DNA of 64,000 nucleotides from Psychroserpens burtonensis DSM 12212 (GCF_000425305.1 NZ_KE384348.1:1-64000), one strand, 5' to 3'. Shown: positions 11,301 to 20,493, counted from the first letter of the stretch. Made by a program: numbers and translations. The notes: a model not told the origin generated them from the letters alone.

Positions 11301-13153
11301 CTACTTGGTTAAATGGTGCAGCCCAAGCTTTACCTAACGAATTATCTATTGTAGACGGATTAACACCAATTGATTGGAACATCATTCGCGTAAGTCATAA
11401 TATTACAATTGATACTGAAATTGCCTTAGGAAGAGACAGACAAGTCTTAGGGCTCTATGTTGATGCTGGAGAATTAACAGTTGACGGTAATAACGCAGAT
11501 GCATCTGCTGGTAACGGCTTAACAGTATCTCACTATTTAAAACTAGATGGTAAAATTGATCTTGAAGGGCAATCTCAACTAGTGCAAGGCATTGGAAGTG
11601 ATTTAGACCCAACATCATCAGGCACATTAGAAAAAGATCAACAAGGTACTGCAGATCTTCACACCTATAACTACTGGTCTTCACCAGTTGGTGAAACTAA
11701 TGCAACAACAAATAATAACTCATACTCTGTTGCAGATGTTATGTATGACGGAGTAAATCCAATCAACTTTATTAATTCGGGATATGACGGATCTGATGGC
11801 TCAACAATCACTATTGCTGATTATTGGATTTGGAAATTTGCCAATCAACTCGATTACGATTATTCTGCATGGCAACATATGAGAAGAAATGGCACACTAC
11901 TAGCAGGTGAAGGATTTACCATGAAAGGTCCAGGATCTGGAACTATTGTAGATCAACAAAACTATGTTTTCCTTGGAAAACCAAATAATGGTGATATAAA
12001 TTTAACCCTTAACGCTGGTAACGATTACCTGGTTGGTAACCCATACCCTTCTGCCATTAATGCGAATACATTTATTACAGATAACGGACCAACCATTGCA
12101 GGCTCTGGTGCAGATCCATTAATTAGTGGAACCCTTTATTTCTGGGAACATTGGGGAGGCGAAAGTCATAACCTATCTGAATATCAAGGTGGTTATGCAA
12201 CATATAACTTCTCTGGTGGTGTTGCTGCTCCTTCGCTAGGAACCAACGACCCAAATGTAGGTACAGGTGGAACGCCTACAAAAATTCCAGGTCTTTATAT
12301 TCCTGTGAGTCAAGGTTTCTTCGTTATTGGAGAAGCTACTGGTACTATTAACTTCAATAATGGACAACGTGCCTACAAAAAAGAAAAGTTTTCAGGTGCA
12401 GATAGCTCCGTATTTGTAAGAAGCTCTGATGCGACAGCTAATGCAAGTGATAACAATGAAGCCATTGATGAACGCATGAAATTTAGAATTGGATTCAACT
12501 CCATAAACACAATTCATAGACAACTATTATTAACCATTGATGAGGCAACCACGACAGGTTATGATTGGTCATATGACGCGATGACTTATGATAATCAAAT
12601 GGATGACTTATATTGGATGATTGATGACCAACAGTATACTATTCAAGCAAGTAATGTCGTAGAACCTGACACTGTATATCCAATCGGAATTAAAACAACA
12701 GATGATGGATTAAACACAATTACTCTTGATGACTTAGAAAATATACCAAACAATATGGGTGTTTTCATTCATGATCTAGAGAATGACACCTATAATGATC
12801 TTAGAGAAAATGATTTCCAATTCTTCTTAGCTGCAGGTGAGTATTCAAACAGGTTTGAATTAACATTTAGTGATGCTACTGAAGACACACTTGAAGTTGA
12901 TGAGTTACTACTTAAAACAATTGATGCGTTCTATAATCTAGAAACAGAAAGCGTAGCCTTATACAACCCAAATTTTGTTGATGTGAAGTCTATTCAATTA
13001 TACAACCTTATAGGCCAACAAATAACCAAAATTAAACATATTTCAGAACTGGACTATTCTGAATATGAAGTTAAGAACCTTAGTACTGGAACGTATATTC
13101 TTAAGATAAATACTTTAAGCGGTTTACTATCTAAGAAAGTTTTAGTAAAGTAA
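8324..13153 (+). CDS. Giant T9SS-secreted protein, shorter tandem paralogue
   Basis: This 1609-residue paralogue of the preceding gene has the same signal peptide type (MKISTLSLKKYT, cleavage near FSQ). After about 40 residues it joins directly to the jelly-roll (about 68-240; CTSSVLHSATFESGLEGW). It therefore lacks the unassigned N-terminal region, the GEVED domain and both ASH-like repeats. It then follows the same order: GGVTSDLDLWLKADQ region (about 250), LamG domain (about 747-910), a DGDWSNSATWLNG segment, a GNPYPSAINANTF segment, and a T9SS type A sorting domain ending in KKVLVK. The LamG-to-end part is nearly identical to that of its neighbour, also in DNA. Each gene has its own promoter region, so expression could be independent. 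The most likely history is tandem duplication followed by deletion or gain of the N-terminal modules. Confidence 0.88.
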   Translation: MKISTLSLKKYTIICCIFLLSDITFSQIADFNVNYIKNDLVNTGATNTGITTDSEITLDETGFLPPPCTSSVLHSATFESGLEGWTSGGVDAARINDASWAFNGSYSLRLRDDDAAAGNASSFLSPILDITGYDKVDFKFFFKPDSMDSTHDGSGTKTYTEELYIEHSSDGGSSWTIIATYESGEVFRKTADFESTSTPIGYGKIATLLATNHTFNSNSRFRVRCDASEDDDMVYIDDITILATSYCTPTEAPGGVTSDLDLWLKADQVDGITYAADGSSVSQWTDNGKGNNANVMVSGQEPSYINNIARNINFNPAIDFVNDHTTANTDMTYVINDGSRQELQGTGGFNTNDIFVVLMPDPSITTAILPLSVFTSKDPNTDSYAEDVTGFGYGGYTTRLDNERLSYCIGTTSETVSNPAENGYGRADTNSGTDYNKIHIVNIRQNASDTDMELYFNANQVDNETNDLAKYAMINNAKYFLGRNQYWNGSFDGRIAEVITYGSRQSDVNLTQERNRVQSYLAIKYGITLGVNGTTQDYVNSDGNVIWDQSTDSGVYNYDIAGIGRDDASELNQKQSRSVNDDFDGADPITSRIQGILTMGLNEIYDTNRDNISSNPVNFDNNEYLVWGNNGANLNLAASVISVNMSAGITPVLITDVSFTTMQRVWKVEETSGDIPSVKVRIPQSAIRNITPPGSFYMFVSSTGVFDATAEYAVMTADGNGNLEANYDFDGTKYVTFGYAPQVEVERSVYFDGSVDYIDMEDKLNLNSSGFTISAWIKRDAADSGTKSIVSKRDVSFSTGYDFRILDSNVLNITWKNPSSRTLTSATSIPDDEWHHVAAIYDGSNVKLYIDGVEDASVKLSAPMRTNDSFFIAAAGKNSPSQYFRGNIDEVRVWDTELTPAQLRFMMNQEIEDNSNFVTGKTLPTTITKNDVAVIPWAQLAGYYPMSAYTYTNTEDASGNGNQGALINLNTLDRQTAPLPYVSQADGDWSNSATWLNGAAQALPNELSIVDGLTPIDWNIIRVSHNITIDTEIALGRDRQVLGLYVDAGELTVDGNNADASAGNGLTVSHYLKLDGKIDLEGQSQLVQGIGSDLDPTSSGTLEKDQQGTADLHTYNYWSSPVGETNATTNNNSYSVADVMYDGVNPINFINSGYDGSDGSTITIADYWIWKFANQLDYDYSAWQHMRRNGTLLAGEGFTMKGPGSGTIVDQQNYVFLGKPNNGDINLTLNAGNDYLVGNPYPSAINANTFITDNGPTIAGSGADPLISGTLYFWEHWGGESHNLSEYQGGYATYNFSGGVAAPSLGTNDPNVGTGGTPTKIPGLYIPVSQGFFVIGEATGTINFNNGQRAYKKEKFSGADSSVFVRSSDATANASDNNEAIDERMKFRIGFNSINTIHRQLLLTIDEATTTGYDWSYDAMTYDNQMDDLYWMIDDQQYTIQASNVVEPDTVYPIGIKTTDDGLNTITLDDLENIPNNMGVFIHDLENDTYNDLRENDFQFFLAAGEYSNRFELTFSDATEDTLEVDELLLKTIDAFYNLETESVALYNPNFVDVKSIQLYNLIGQQITKIKHISELDYSEYEVKNLSTGTYILKINTLSGLLSKKVLVK

Positions 13154-13189
13154 AAATAGATCCCAAATCTACGATAATCTTAACTTAAG

Positions 13190-13225
13190 AAAAAGCCTCA
13201 ATCCTTTACGGAAAGAGGCTTTTTT
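13190..13225. terminator. Bidirectional terminator between the paralogue and hisS
   Basis: AAAAAGCCTC pairs with GAGGCTTTTT across a 15-nt loop. T tracts on both strands allow it to serve both the + gene ending at 13153 and the convergent hisS. Confidence 0.85.
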
Positions 13226-13280
13226 ATTGTTAGACAAGTCTCAACTTAGGCTTATCCTATTCTATATCACTTGGGAAATT

Positions 13281-14651
13281 TTATATCAGCACATCTATCA
13301 ACTCTTCTAATGTCACTTCTTGCTGATCTCCAGTTCCCATGTTTTTTAATGTGAATGTATTCGAAGCCATTTCAGATTCGCCTAATAAAATCACAAACGG
13401 AATATTACGCTTATTCGCATAATTAAATTGTTTGATTGTTTTCTTATTATCTGGGAATAACTCAGCACTTACACCAACGTCTCTAAGAGATTTGATTGCT
13501 TTCATACTCGCAATCGCCTCTGCTTCTCCAAAATTAATGAAGAGTACTTTTACCGTATTGGTAATTGTTTCTGGAAACAAACCTAAATCTTCAAGCACTA
13601 ATGCAATGCGGTCTAAACCAAAACTAACCCCAACACCACTCATATCTTTGAGACCGAAGATTCCAGTCAAATCATCATAACGACCTCCTCCACCAATAGA
13701 TCCCATATGAACACCTTCTGGAGCAGCAACTTCAAAAATCGCACCTGTGTAATAATTGAGTCCGCGAGCAAGAGTTACATCCAATTGGAGTGTTGCCGTT
13801 TTTAAACCTAAGGTGGCAATCCCTGTATTTATAAATTCTAATTCTTCAATTCCTTTTTTTCCTTCTTCAGACGTCTTAAGGATTGTCTTTAATTCTGCTA
13901 TTTGATTACCAAAATCACCTTTTAAAGTAAATAATGGTTGAAGTGTTGTTATTCCTTCTTCGGAAATCCCCTTACTTCGCATTTCGTCTTTTACCTTCTC
14001 CTCTCCTATTTTATCTAACTTATCTAGAGCTACAGTAAAGTCGATGAGTTTGTCTTGAGCCCCAATAACTTCTGCTATTCCAGACAAAATTTTACGGTTA
14101 TTAATTTTTATGGTAACACCTTCTAGTTTTAAAGCACTAAAAACAGCATCATACAATTGTACAAATTCTACTTCTTGCCATAAAGAATTACTCCCAACAA
14201 CATCTGCATCACACTGATAAAACTCTCTAAAACGACCTTTTTGTGGCCTATCTGCTCTCCAAACAGGTTGGATTTGATAACGCTTAAAAGGGAAATCAAT
14301 CTCGTTTTGGTGTTGTACGACATACCTTGCAAACGGAACCGTTAGATCGTAACGAAGGGCTTTTTCTGAGAGACTAGACGTCATTTTATTAGAGTCTTTT
14401 GAAGTATATAAATCCTCATTCACTTTACTCAAGTAATCACCAGAATTCAAAATCTTAAAAATCAAGCGATCGCCTTCTTCTCCATATTTACCCATCAAGG
14501 TGTCTGAATTTTCAAAACTTGGCGTTTCAATAGGTTGAAATCCGAAAATTTCAAACTTCGTCCGTATTGTATTAAAAATATAGTTTCGCTTTGCGACCTC
14601 TTGCGGATTAAAATCTCTCGTTCCTTTTGGGATGCTTGGTTTTTGTGCCAT
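13281..14651 (-). CDS. hisS: Histidine--tRNA ligase
   Basis: Class II aminoacyl-tRNA synthetase charging tRNA-His in the cytoplasm. The motifs visible are motif 2 ([14 protein letters not shown], with the FRxE core), the HisRS-specific [10 protein letters not shown] and GGGGRYD loops near the middle, motif 3 ([11 protein letters not shown]), and a C-terminal anticodon-binding domain (VLFINFG to the end). The length of 456 residues is normal. I chose the start [14 protein letters not shown]; a start 12 bases upstream (MENI) is open but does not fit the family N-terminus. It is a single-gene unit convergent with the T9SS gene. Confidence 0.96.
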   Translation of the reverse strand: MAQKPSIPKGTRDFNPQEVAKRNYIFNTIRTKFEIFGFQPIETPSFENSDTLMGKYGEEGDRLIFKILNSGDYLSKVNEDLYTSKDSNKMTSSLSEKALRYDLTVPFARYVVQHQNEIDFPFKRYQIQPVWRADRPQKGRFREFYQCDADVVGSNSLWQEVEFVQLYDAVFSALKLEGVTIKINNRKILSGIAEVIGAQDKLIDFTVALDKLDKIGEEKVKDEMRSKGISEEGITTLQPLFTLKGDFGNQIAELKTILKTSEEGKKGIEELEFINTGIATLGLKTATLQLDVTLARGLNYYTGAIFEVAAPEGVHMGSIGGGGRYDDLTGIFGLKDMSGVGVSFGLDRIALVLEDLGLFPETITNTVKVLFINFGEAEAIASMKAIKSLRDVGVSAELFPDNKKTIKQFNYANKRNIPFVILLGESEMASNTFTLKNMGTGDQQEVTLEELIDVLI

Positions 14652-14663
14652 AATATTCTCCAC

Positions 14664-15053
14664 CTAAGTGGAAATCTCTATTAAAGTAATTTTAATTCTT
14701 CTGAAGAAAAAAAACACTTATGTTTAACTTATTACAATTCTCTTTTCTGTCATTTCGAGCGTATTCGATAAATCTCACCTATTTTTAAAATATTTCGACT
14801 TATGACGGAAGCTATCTTCGATCCAACTTTATTTTGATCTCGATAGTTCTCGAATTGACCGTATTGAGTTCTATAGACTATTTTACAATAACTCCAATTT
14901 CCGAAGAAAAAAGAATACACAATCTGATTATTGATCTCTAAGTCACAAAAATATTATAATTTTTAGTCGCATAAGGAAGTATTTTGAATTTTATAGTAAC
15001 TTTATACGTGTTTTGTAGTCTTATTGTAAAACACAACCCACTTAAATAGCCCT
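14664..15053. other. Intergenic region, divergent hisS / permease
   Basis: About 390 bases without a credible ORF. They should hold the promoters of hisS (-) and the permease (+), but no convincing TTG/TAnnTTTG pair was found. A degenerate copy of a TCATTTCGAGCG-type intergenic repeat lies at about 14749-14778, and one TTCCGAAGA 9-mer is at 14899-14907. Confidence 0.5.
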
Positions 15054-16292
15054 ATGTTTTCATTAGTTAGAGAAAATATCCGTATTGCTTTTGATTCTAT
15101 TAGAAGTCAATTACTTCGTACCATACTCACCATTTTAATTATAGCCATTGGAATCACTGCACTCGTAGGGATTTTAAGTGCTGTCTCAGCCCTAGAGAGC
15201 ACGATTTCTAGTGATTTCTCTTCTATGGGAGCAAATACCTTTAATGTACAGCGTAATGATTTTACATCGCAACGACGCTCTAATGATAACCAAAAAATTA
15301 ATCCAGTTATCAACTACAGACAAGTAAAAGCGTTTGAGGAAGATTATAAGTTTCCGTTTACCAGCACATCTCTTTCGTTTTTAGGGACGCGATCAGCAGA
15401 AGTCAAATATGAAAACGAAAAAACAGATCCTGAGGTTCAGGTTTTTGGTGTTAATGAAAATTTTATTCAAAATTCAGGATTAGAAGTAGCATCTGGCCGC
15501 CCATTAAATTACTTTGATGTCCAAAACAGCAATAGCGTTTGTGTAATTGGTAGTGATCTTCAAAAAGCCTTATTAGCTGATGTGAATCCCATAAATAAAA
15601 CGATTAGTATTAGAGGGTCTAAATTTAAAGTCATTGGCGTACTTAAAGAAAAAGGTGCAACGTTTGGTAACAATCAAGATTTAAGAGTATTAATGCCTCT
15701 TCAAAAAGCACGAACTATTTTCACAAACCCAAACATTAATTATAGTTTGAGCATAAAAACAGATAAAAAGGATATGCTTGAAGGCGCTCAAGATGAGGCC
15801 ATCGTATTATTTAGAAATATTAGAGGTTTAAATCCTATCGAAGAGAGCAATTTTGGAATTGAGCGTAGTGATGACCTCATTAATAGAATTGGTTCTATTA
15901 CAGGCGTGCTTTCAACCGCTGCCTGGATCATAAGTATTATTACCATTTTTGGTTCTACCATTGCACTATTAAACATGATGCTAGTTTCTGTTTCTGAGCG
16001 CACAAGAGAGATTGGCGTGCGTAAAGCCTTAGGTGCTAAAAGTGGAACGATTGCTTTTCAGTTTTTTATTGAAACGATTATTATTGGTCAATTAGGAGGA
16101 CTATTAGGAATTGTACTCGGTCTTCTTTTAGGTTACGGATTCGCATCTGTTGTTGATTTTAACTTTGTTTTCCCGTGGAGTGCCGTAATTTGGGCAAGTG
16201 TGATTACGTTTGTTGTTGCTGTAATTTCTGGGTCTTATCCTGCGAGTAAAGCTGCGAAATTGGATCCTGTGGAGTCTTTGAGGTATGAGTAG
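15054..16292 (+). CDS. MacB/FtsX-type ABC transporter permease
   Basis: 412 residues with the layout of a MacB-family permease. One N-terminal membrane segment (about 20-45; ILTILIIAIGITALVG) is followed by a large periplasmic MacB_PCD domain (about 50-280) and three C-terminal membrane segments forming the FtsX domain. The FtsX domain carries the usual SERTREIGVRKALGA cytoplasmic loop and ends SYPASKAAKLDPVESLRYE. Such proteins usually couple to a LolD/MacB-type ATPase for efflux, lipoprotein release or peptide export. No ATPase or membrane fusion partner lies in this window, so the substrate cannot be inferred. Confidence 0.9.
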   Translation: MFSLVRENIRIAFDSIRSQLLRTILTILIIAIGITALVGILSAVSALESTISSDFSSMGANTFNVQRNDFTSQRRSNDNQKINPVINYRQVKAFEEDYKFPFTSTSLSFLGTRSAEVKYENEKTDPEVQVFGVNENFIQNSGLEVASGRPLNYFDVQNSNSVCVIGSDLQKALLADVNPINKTISIRGSKFKVIGVLKEKGATFGNNQDLRVLMPLQKARTIFTNPNINYSLSIKTDKKDMLEGAQDEAIVLFRNIRGLNPIEESNFGIERSDDLINRIGSITGVLSTAAWIISIITIFGSTIALLNMMLVSVSERTREIGVRKALGAKSGTIAFQFFIETIIIGQLGGLLGIVLGLLLGYGFASVVDFNFVFPWSAVIWASVITFVVAVISGSYPASKAAKLDPVESLRYE

Positions 16293-16452
16293 TTGTTATA
16301 GATGATTTTTTTTAACACGTATTTCACTAATTTTTAAGGATTAAAAGGCAAAACCTTTGTTGGTGTTTCCCCCCAGCAAATTCCTTCTTTAAAATAAGAG
16401 ATGACTGGTAGTTAAAACAATAACATTGGCCTATCAAAATATCTTTAAATAA

Positions 16453-17355
16453 ATGCAGCTCTCAAAAGACCACATCAAAAGCATAAACAAAGCTCTAAAC
16501 TACATTGAGCAACATTTAGAAAGCCATTTATCATTAGAAGCCATTTCAAAAGTCGCACACTACTCACCTTTTCATTTTCATCGCATTTTCAAAGCATTCT
16601 CGAACGAGACACTCCATCAATATATTGTTAGAAAGCGTTTAGAAAAAGCATCTGCTATTTTACTTCGTAAGAAAGACATTACCATTTCAGAATTATCCAT
16701 ACGATACGGGTTTACAAGTAATTCCTCATTTACTAGAGCTTTTAAGAAATTTTATGGTGTGAGTCCAAGTGATTTCCGAAGACAAGGAAAAGGAATATAT
16801 AGCAAGATTCGTAAAGTAAAAAGCAAGATTGGGCAACCCTCTGCCAGTTTTGAAGCCTATGTTTGTGATAGTTATCAAAACACAAAACACATGCCTTCAC
16901 AGATAGAGATTAAATCTATAGCCGCAATTCATACAATTGGAACCTCATGTATAGGCGTCAATAATTTATCATCAACGTTTCAAAACATTCTAGAATGGGC
17001 TGGTCCAGCGGGATTACTTAATCAGCCAGATTTCAAGATGGCCACCCTATACTATGACAGTTTTAAAATTACGGCACCAGATAAAGTAAGAATGCGAGCG
17101 TGTTTATTAGTTGATGCCCCCTTAAAACCGGATGGAGAGATGTCTAAAGGCATCATTCACGAAGGAAAACACATTATTGCGCATCACGAGGTCCATATAG
17201 AGGCGTTTGAACGGGTTTGGACAGCATTATTTATACATATGAATAACACTGGTTACAAAATGCGTAACGAGCCACCTTTTGAAATCTATCACAATGATTT
17301 TAATACACATCCTGAGAAAAAGTGTCTTGTGGACTTATATATTCCTGTGGAATAA
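16453..17355 (+). CDS. AraC-family regulator with GyrI-like effector domain
   Basis: 300 residues. An N-terminal double HTH of AraC type spans residues 8-108 (LEAISKVAHYSPFHFHRIFK, then ISELSIRYGFTSNSSFTRAF, ending GVSPSDFR). It is followed by a linker and a C-terminal GyrI-like/BacR effector-binding domain (about 150-300; ending FEIYHNDFNTHPEKKCLVDLYIPVE). Regulators of this Rob/SoxS-like architecture bind small hydrophobic or cationic molecules and control efflux or stress genes. The upstream MacB-type permease on the same strand is a plausible but unproven target, with 160 bases between them. Confidence 0.9.
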   Translation: MQLSKDHIKSINKALNYIEQHLESHLSLEAISKVAHYSPFHFHRIFKAFSNETLHQYIVRKRLEKASAILLRKKDITISELSIRYGFTSNSSFTRAFKKFYGVSPSDFRRQGKGIYSKIRKVKSKIGQPSASFEAYVCDSYQNTKHMPSQIEIKSIAAIHTIGTSCIGVNNLSSTFQNILEWAGPAGLLNQPDFKMATLYYDSFKITAPDKVRMRACLLVDAPLKPDGEMSKGIIHEGKHIIAHHEVHIEAFERVWTALFIHMNNTGYKMRNEPPFEIYHNDFNTHPEKKCLVDLYIPVE

Positions 17356-17503
17356 ACCGCTCATTCTATTATGATAAAGTGAAGTTGTCACTCAAAAGAA
17401 ATCACGACTAAAGAATTTAAATATAATGCAAAGGTTCTTCGCAGTGCAAATCAACTCACTCTTTGTGATACTCAGAATGACCTCTTGAATTTAAAAATAA
17501 TAA

Positions 17504-17980
17504 TTACGACTTACTAACTAAATTTTCAAAATAATTATATAAATCACCTTTTGTAATTGCAGCACCTTCTTGAATCAATTTAAATTTGTCAACACCTTTA
17601 TCCTCTGAATAGTCTTTAGTTGCTGTGAACATTTCAACATCATCAGAGAGAAGATTATTTTTAAACCAAGCATAACCTTCTTTAGTTGTAATATCTATAT
17701 CTGAGTTTTTAATTTTAAGAGCTATTAATCGCATGTGCTTTTTAGCACAGTGGAACAAATGCATTTGTTGCGGTGAGATATGCTCTAAATAATTGACTTT
17801 AGACAACACGCCTTGCCAAATTAAATCACTAAACACATCTAATTCTTGTTCTGCTACTTCAGGTTTATTCGCTTTTATACCTGTCCACTCGTCTACTGTA
17901 ATGGTTTGTGTAGCTAAAAAATTGATGAATTCCTGTTGTAATTCCTCAAACTGTTCTTTTGTAAGTCTAGAATATTTCAT
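17504..17980 (-). CDS. Conserved flavobacterial protein, DUF6495-like
   Basis: 158 residues, no signal peptide or membrane segment, predicted mostly helical and acidic. The N-terminus (MKYSRLTKEQFEELQQEF) and the segment DEWTGIKANKP match what I remember of the DUF6495 family, which is confined to Flavobacteriia and lacks known function. It sits alone on the minus strand upstream of the ribosomal protein operon. A degenerate intergenic repeat lies on each side. Confidence 0.75.
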   Translation of the reverse strand: MKYSRLTKEQFEELQQEFINFLATQTITVDEWTGIKANKPEVAEQELDVFSDLIWQGVLSKVNYLEHISPQQMHLFHCAKKHMRLIALKIKNSDIDITTKEGYAWFKNNLLSDDVEMFTATKDYSEDKGVDKFKLIQEGAAITKGDLYNYFENLVSKS

Positions 17981-18110
17981 TTTGTACCATTTATCTCCCC
18001 TTGTTCCGACTACGCTCAGTGCGAACTAAGAAGAAACTATTTTATATTACTTTTCTGATAAAAAAAATCAGAACACTCTTTTTAAGATAATATATAACTA
18101 AAATTTATGA

Positions 18111-18140
18111 AAAAAGCCTCATTCCAAAAGGATTGAGGCT
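18111..18140 (-). terminator. Terminator of the rpsF-rpsR-rplI operon
   Basis: On the minus strand AGCCTCA pairs with TGAGGCT and is followed by TTTTT. It starts 24 bases after the rplI stop codon. Confidence 0.8.
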
Positions 18141-18163
18141 CTTTAAAAATTTACTTTATAAGA

Positions 18164-18625
18164 TTATGCGTCTGCGATAACTTCAAAAGTTAAATCTACA
18201 GTTACAGATCTATGTAATCTAATTGCAGCTTCGTACTGTCCTAGACGTTTGATGTTACCACCAACGATAGAAATAAATTTCTTATCCACGTCATGACCTG
18301 ACTTTTTAAGTGCATGTGCTAAATCCATATTGGTTATAGAACCAAATAATTTGTCTCCAGCAGTCGCTCCTGTACCCGCTTTAGATGTTAATTTAATATC
18401 TAAACCTTTAATTGCTTCAGAAGTCTTTTCAGCCTCACCAATTATTGTTTTCTCTTTGTAAGCTCTTTGCTTCAATGTTTCTGCTAATACTTTCTTAGCA
18501 GATGACGTTGCCATTACAGCTTGACCATGAGGAATTAAAAAGTTTCTACCATAACCGTTCTTAACAGATACAATATCGTCTTTAAATCCTAAATTATCAA
18601 CGTCTTGTTTTAATATAAGTTCCAT
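18164..18625 (-). CDS. rplI: 50S ribosomal protein bL9
   Basis: 153 residues. It has the bL9 N-terminal domain (MELILKQDVDNLGFKDDIVSVKNGYGRNFLIP) with the family signature at about residues 13-35, then the long connecting helix and a C-terminal domain (about 70-150). It is the last gene of the rpsF-rpsR-rplI operon, 13 bases after rpsR. L9 binds 23S rRNA domain V and helps maintain reading frame. Length is normal. Confidence 0.97.
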   Translation of the reverse strand: MELILKQDVDNLGFKDDIVSVKNGYGRNFLIPHGQAVMATSSAKKVLAETLKQRAYKEKTIIGEAEKTSEAIKGLDIKLTSKAGTGATAGDKLFGSITNMDLAHALKKSGHDVDKKFISIVGGNIKRLGQYEAAIRLHRSVTVDLTFEVIADA

Positions 18626-18638
18626 AGTTATTGGTATT

Positions 18639-18935
18639 TTATTTTAATAAATCAGCTACATAAGGCATCAACGCTAAGTGACGCGCTCTTTTCACAGCTA
18701 CAGACACTTTTCTTTGATACTTTAAAGATGTTCCTGTTAAACGTCTTGGTAAAATTTTACCTTGCTCGTTTACAAAACCTAATAACCAATCTGCATCTTT
18801 ATAATCAACATATTTGATACCAGATTTCTTAAAACGACAATATTTCTTCGTTTTGCTCGTGTCAATATTTAACGGAGTAAGATATCTAATCTCTCCATCT
18901 TTTTTTCCTTTTGCTTGTTGTTCTATTGAAGACAT
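18639..18935 (-). CDS. rpsR: 30S ribosomal protein bS18
   Basis: 98 residues with the bS18 core ([46 protein letters not shown]). The N-terminal tail ([22 protein letters not shown]) is longer than in E. coli and typical of Bacteroidetes. It is the middle gene of the operon, 2 bases after rpsF. S18 pairs with S6 on the platform of the small subunit. Confidence 0.97.
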   Translation of the reverse strand: MSSIEQQAKGKKDGEIRYLTPLNIDTSKTKKYCRFKKSGIKYVDYKDADWLLGFVNEQGKILPRRLTGTSLKYQRKVSVAVKRARHLALMPYVADLLK

Positions 18936-18937
18936 AA

Positions 18938-19276
18938 TTACGCTTTTTGTTTATCTCTGATTCTTCTTTTCTCTGCCCAAGCAATCGCATACTTGTCTAA
19001 AGCTACCGTTAAGTAGCGCATGAAACGCTCATCACGTCTAAACTCTACTTCTAATGGATTGATTACCTCTCCATCTACAGTGTACTCAAATAAGTGATAA
19101 AAACCACTTTTTTTGTTTTGAATTGGGTAAGCTAATTTTTTTAAGCCCCAATCTTCTTTGGCTACCATCTTCGCTCCTCTAGAAACAAGAAAATCTTCGT
19201 ATTTCTGTACTGTCTCCTTTACCTGGTCATCAGATAAAACGGGATTTAAGATGAAAACAGTTTCATAATGATTCAT
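18938..19276 (-). CDS. rpsF: 30S ribosomal protein bS6
   Basis: 112 residues with the ferredoxin-like bS6 fold ([55 protein letters not shown]). It is the first gene of the conserved rpsF-rpsR-rplI operon and is preceded by a well-formed Bacteroidetes promoter. S6 binds S18 in the 30S platform. Confidence 0.97.
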   Translation of the reverse strand: MNHYETVFILNPVLSDDQVKETVQKYEDFLVSRGAKMVAKEDWGLKKLAYPIQNKKSGFYHLFEYTVDGEVINPLEVEFRRDERFMRYLTVALDKYAIAWAEKRRIRDKQKA

Positions 19277-19307
19277 AAAAATCTATTTTTTGTGTTAAAA
19301 ATGAGTG

Positions 19308-19338
19308 CAAAAATAACGATTATTTCTAATTCCAGCAA
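19308..19338 (-). promoter_or_regulatory. Promoter of the rpsF operon
   Basis: On the minus strand a TTG (19336-19338) and TATTTTTG (19308-19315) are separated by 20 bases. This matches the Bacteroidetes sigma-A pattern TTG-N17-23-TAnnTTTG. The -7 element ends 32 bases before the rpsF ATG. Confidence 0.65.
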
Positions 19339-19412
19339 CGTTTTGCGTATAAAGTTTTAGATGAAACACCTATCTTAAAATAATGTTAAAATTAACGCTT
19401 TACCGATGTTTT

Positions 19413-19443
19413 TTGGTTTTTAACCGAATTTTTCGTACTATTG
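19413..19443 (+). promoter_or_regulatory. Candidate promoter of the LytTR regulator
   Basis: TTG at 19413-19415 and TACTATTG at 19436-19443 (one mismatch to TAnnTTTG) are 20 bases apart. The ATG follows 31 bases after the -7 element. Confidence 0.5.
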
Positions 19444-19474
19444 TCGATATCTTAACCTAAAATACAATAATGTT

Positions 19475-20170
19475 ATGACTTTAAACTGTGTAGTAGTTGA
19501 TGATTCTGCGATTCAACGGTTATCCATTGTAAAGTTAATTGAGAATCACTCCTCACTTAACCTTATAGCAGAATACAGTAGCGCATTAGAGACCAAGAAC
19601 GGACTCAATACTCATAAAGTAGATTTAATCTTCTTAGATATTGAAATGCCTGTTCTTAACGGTTTCGAACTGCTCGACGTGCTCAACAACAAACCCCAAA
19701 TTATTTTCGTTACAGGTAAAACTGAATACGCATTTAAAGCTTTTAACTATGATGCAACCGACTATCTCCAAAAACCTATAAATAGGGAACGTTTCAATAC
19801 GTCTGTAGAGAAAGCTCTTGAGCAACATAAACTAAAGCTAGATTTCAATGAAACTGATGGCGAACATATTTTCGTCAAAAGTAACTTGAAAAAACGAAAA
19901 GTGTACATAAAAGATATTAAATGGATTGAAGCTCTTGGTGATTACGTAAAATTAGTAACCGAAGAAAACAGTCTTGTTGTTTTATCTACTATGAAAGCTT
20001 TTGAACAAGAGTTACCAGAAGGTAAATTTTTAAGAATTCACAAATCGTATATCGTAAACCTTGATAAGGTTGATAGATTTAACAGTAAAAACGTAGAAGT
20101 TGGCGCTTATGAGATACCATTGAGTAGAAATAAGAAAACCCAACTTGTAGATGCGTTAAACAATATTTAA
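19475..20170 (+). CDS. LytTR-family response regulator
   Basis: 231 residues. An N-terminal receiver domain (1-120) has the acidic pair D9-D10, the phosphoacceptor D55 in LIFLDIEMPVLNGFELL, and a conserved lysine in YLQKPI. A C-terminal LytTR DNA-binding domain follows (about 130-231; IKWIEALGDYVKLVT, FLRIHKSYIVNL). The LytS/YpdA-type histidine kinase that usually accompanies such proteins is not in the window, so the signal is unknown. The gene has its own promoter and terminator and is likely monocistronic. Confidence 0.93.
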   Translation: MTLNCVVVDDSAIQRLSIVKLIENHSSLNLIAEYSSALETKNGLNTHKVDLIFLDIEMPVLNGFELLDVLNNKPQIIFVTGKTEYAFKAFNYDATDYLQKPINRERFNTSVEKALEQHKLKLDFNETDGEHIFVKSNLKKRKVYIKDIKWIEALGDYVKLVTEENSLVVLSTMKAFEQELPEGKFLRIHKSYIVNLDKVDRFNSKNVEVGAYEIPLSRNKKTQLVDALNNI

Positions 20171-20493
20171 GCATGGAATAAAATTATATTTCAGTCTTAT
20201 TTGCCCTAATGACTAACTAACATTTGATTTAAAAATCCCACCGCTCAGTGGGATTTTTATTATTATTATGTCTTCGGAAATGGGATATCTTCGAAAACGG
20301 GATGTGATAGAAAATACGTGAAAAAACAAAAAAGACAAGCTCAAAATTTATTATTGAAAAGCTTTAAATCCAACACCTGTATGGTCTACTCATCTATTTA
20401 TAAGTCTTTAAGCTGAACAGTTCGCGTTTGCCAGTAGAATTAGTTCAACCAGCACTATTGACTTCGCTTTCAGATTTTTAACAATGAGTTTCA
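20171..20493. other. Intergenic region, convergent LytTR / priA
   Basis: About 320 bases. They contain the LytTR terminator, one TCTTCGGAA 9-mer at 20271-20279 and a related TCTTCGAAAA shortly after it. No ORF or structured RNA could be supported. Confidence 0.5.
20231..20258 (+). terminator. Terminator after the LytTR regulator
   Basis: AAAAATCCCAC pairs with GTGGGATTTTT around a CGCTCA loop, about 60 bases after the stop. Confidence 0.85.

Noticed and set aside
14664-15053. tRNA gene in the hisS/permease gap
   Set aside because: TTCGA-like strings are present but no cloverleaf with acceptor and T arms could be formed.
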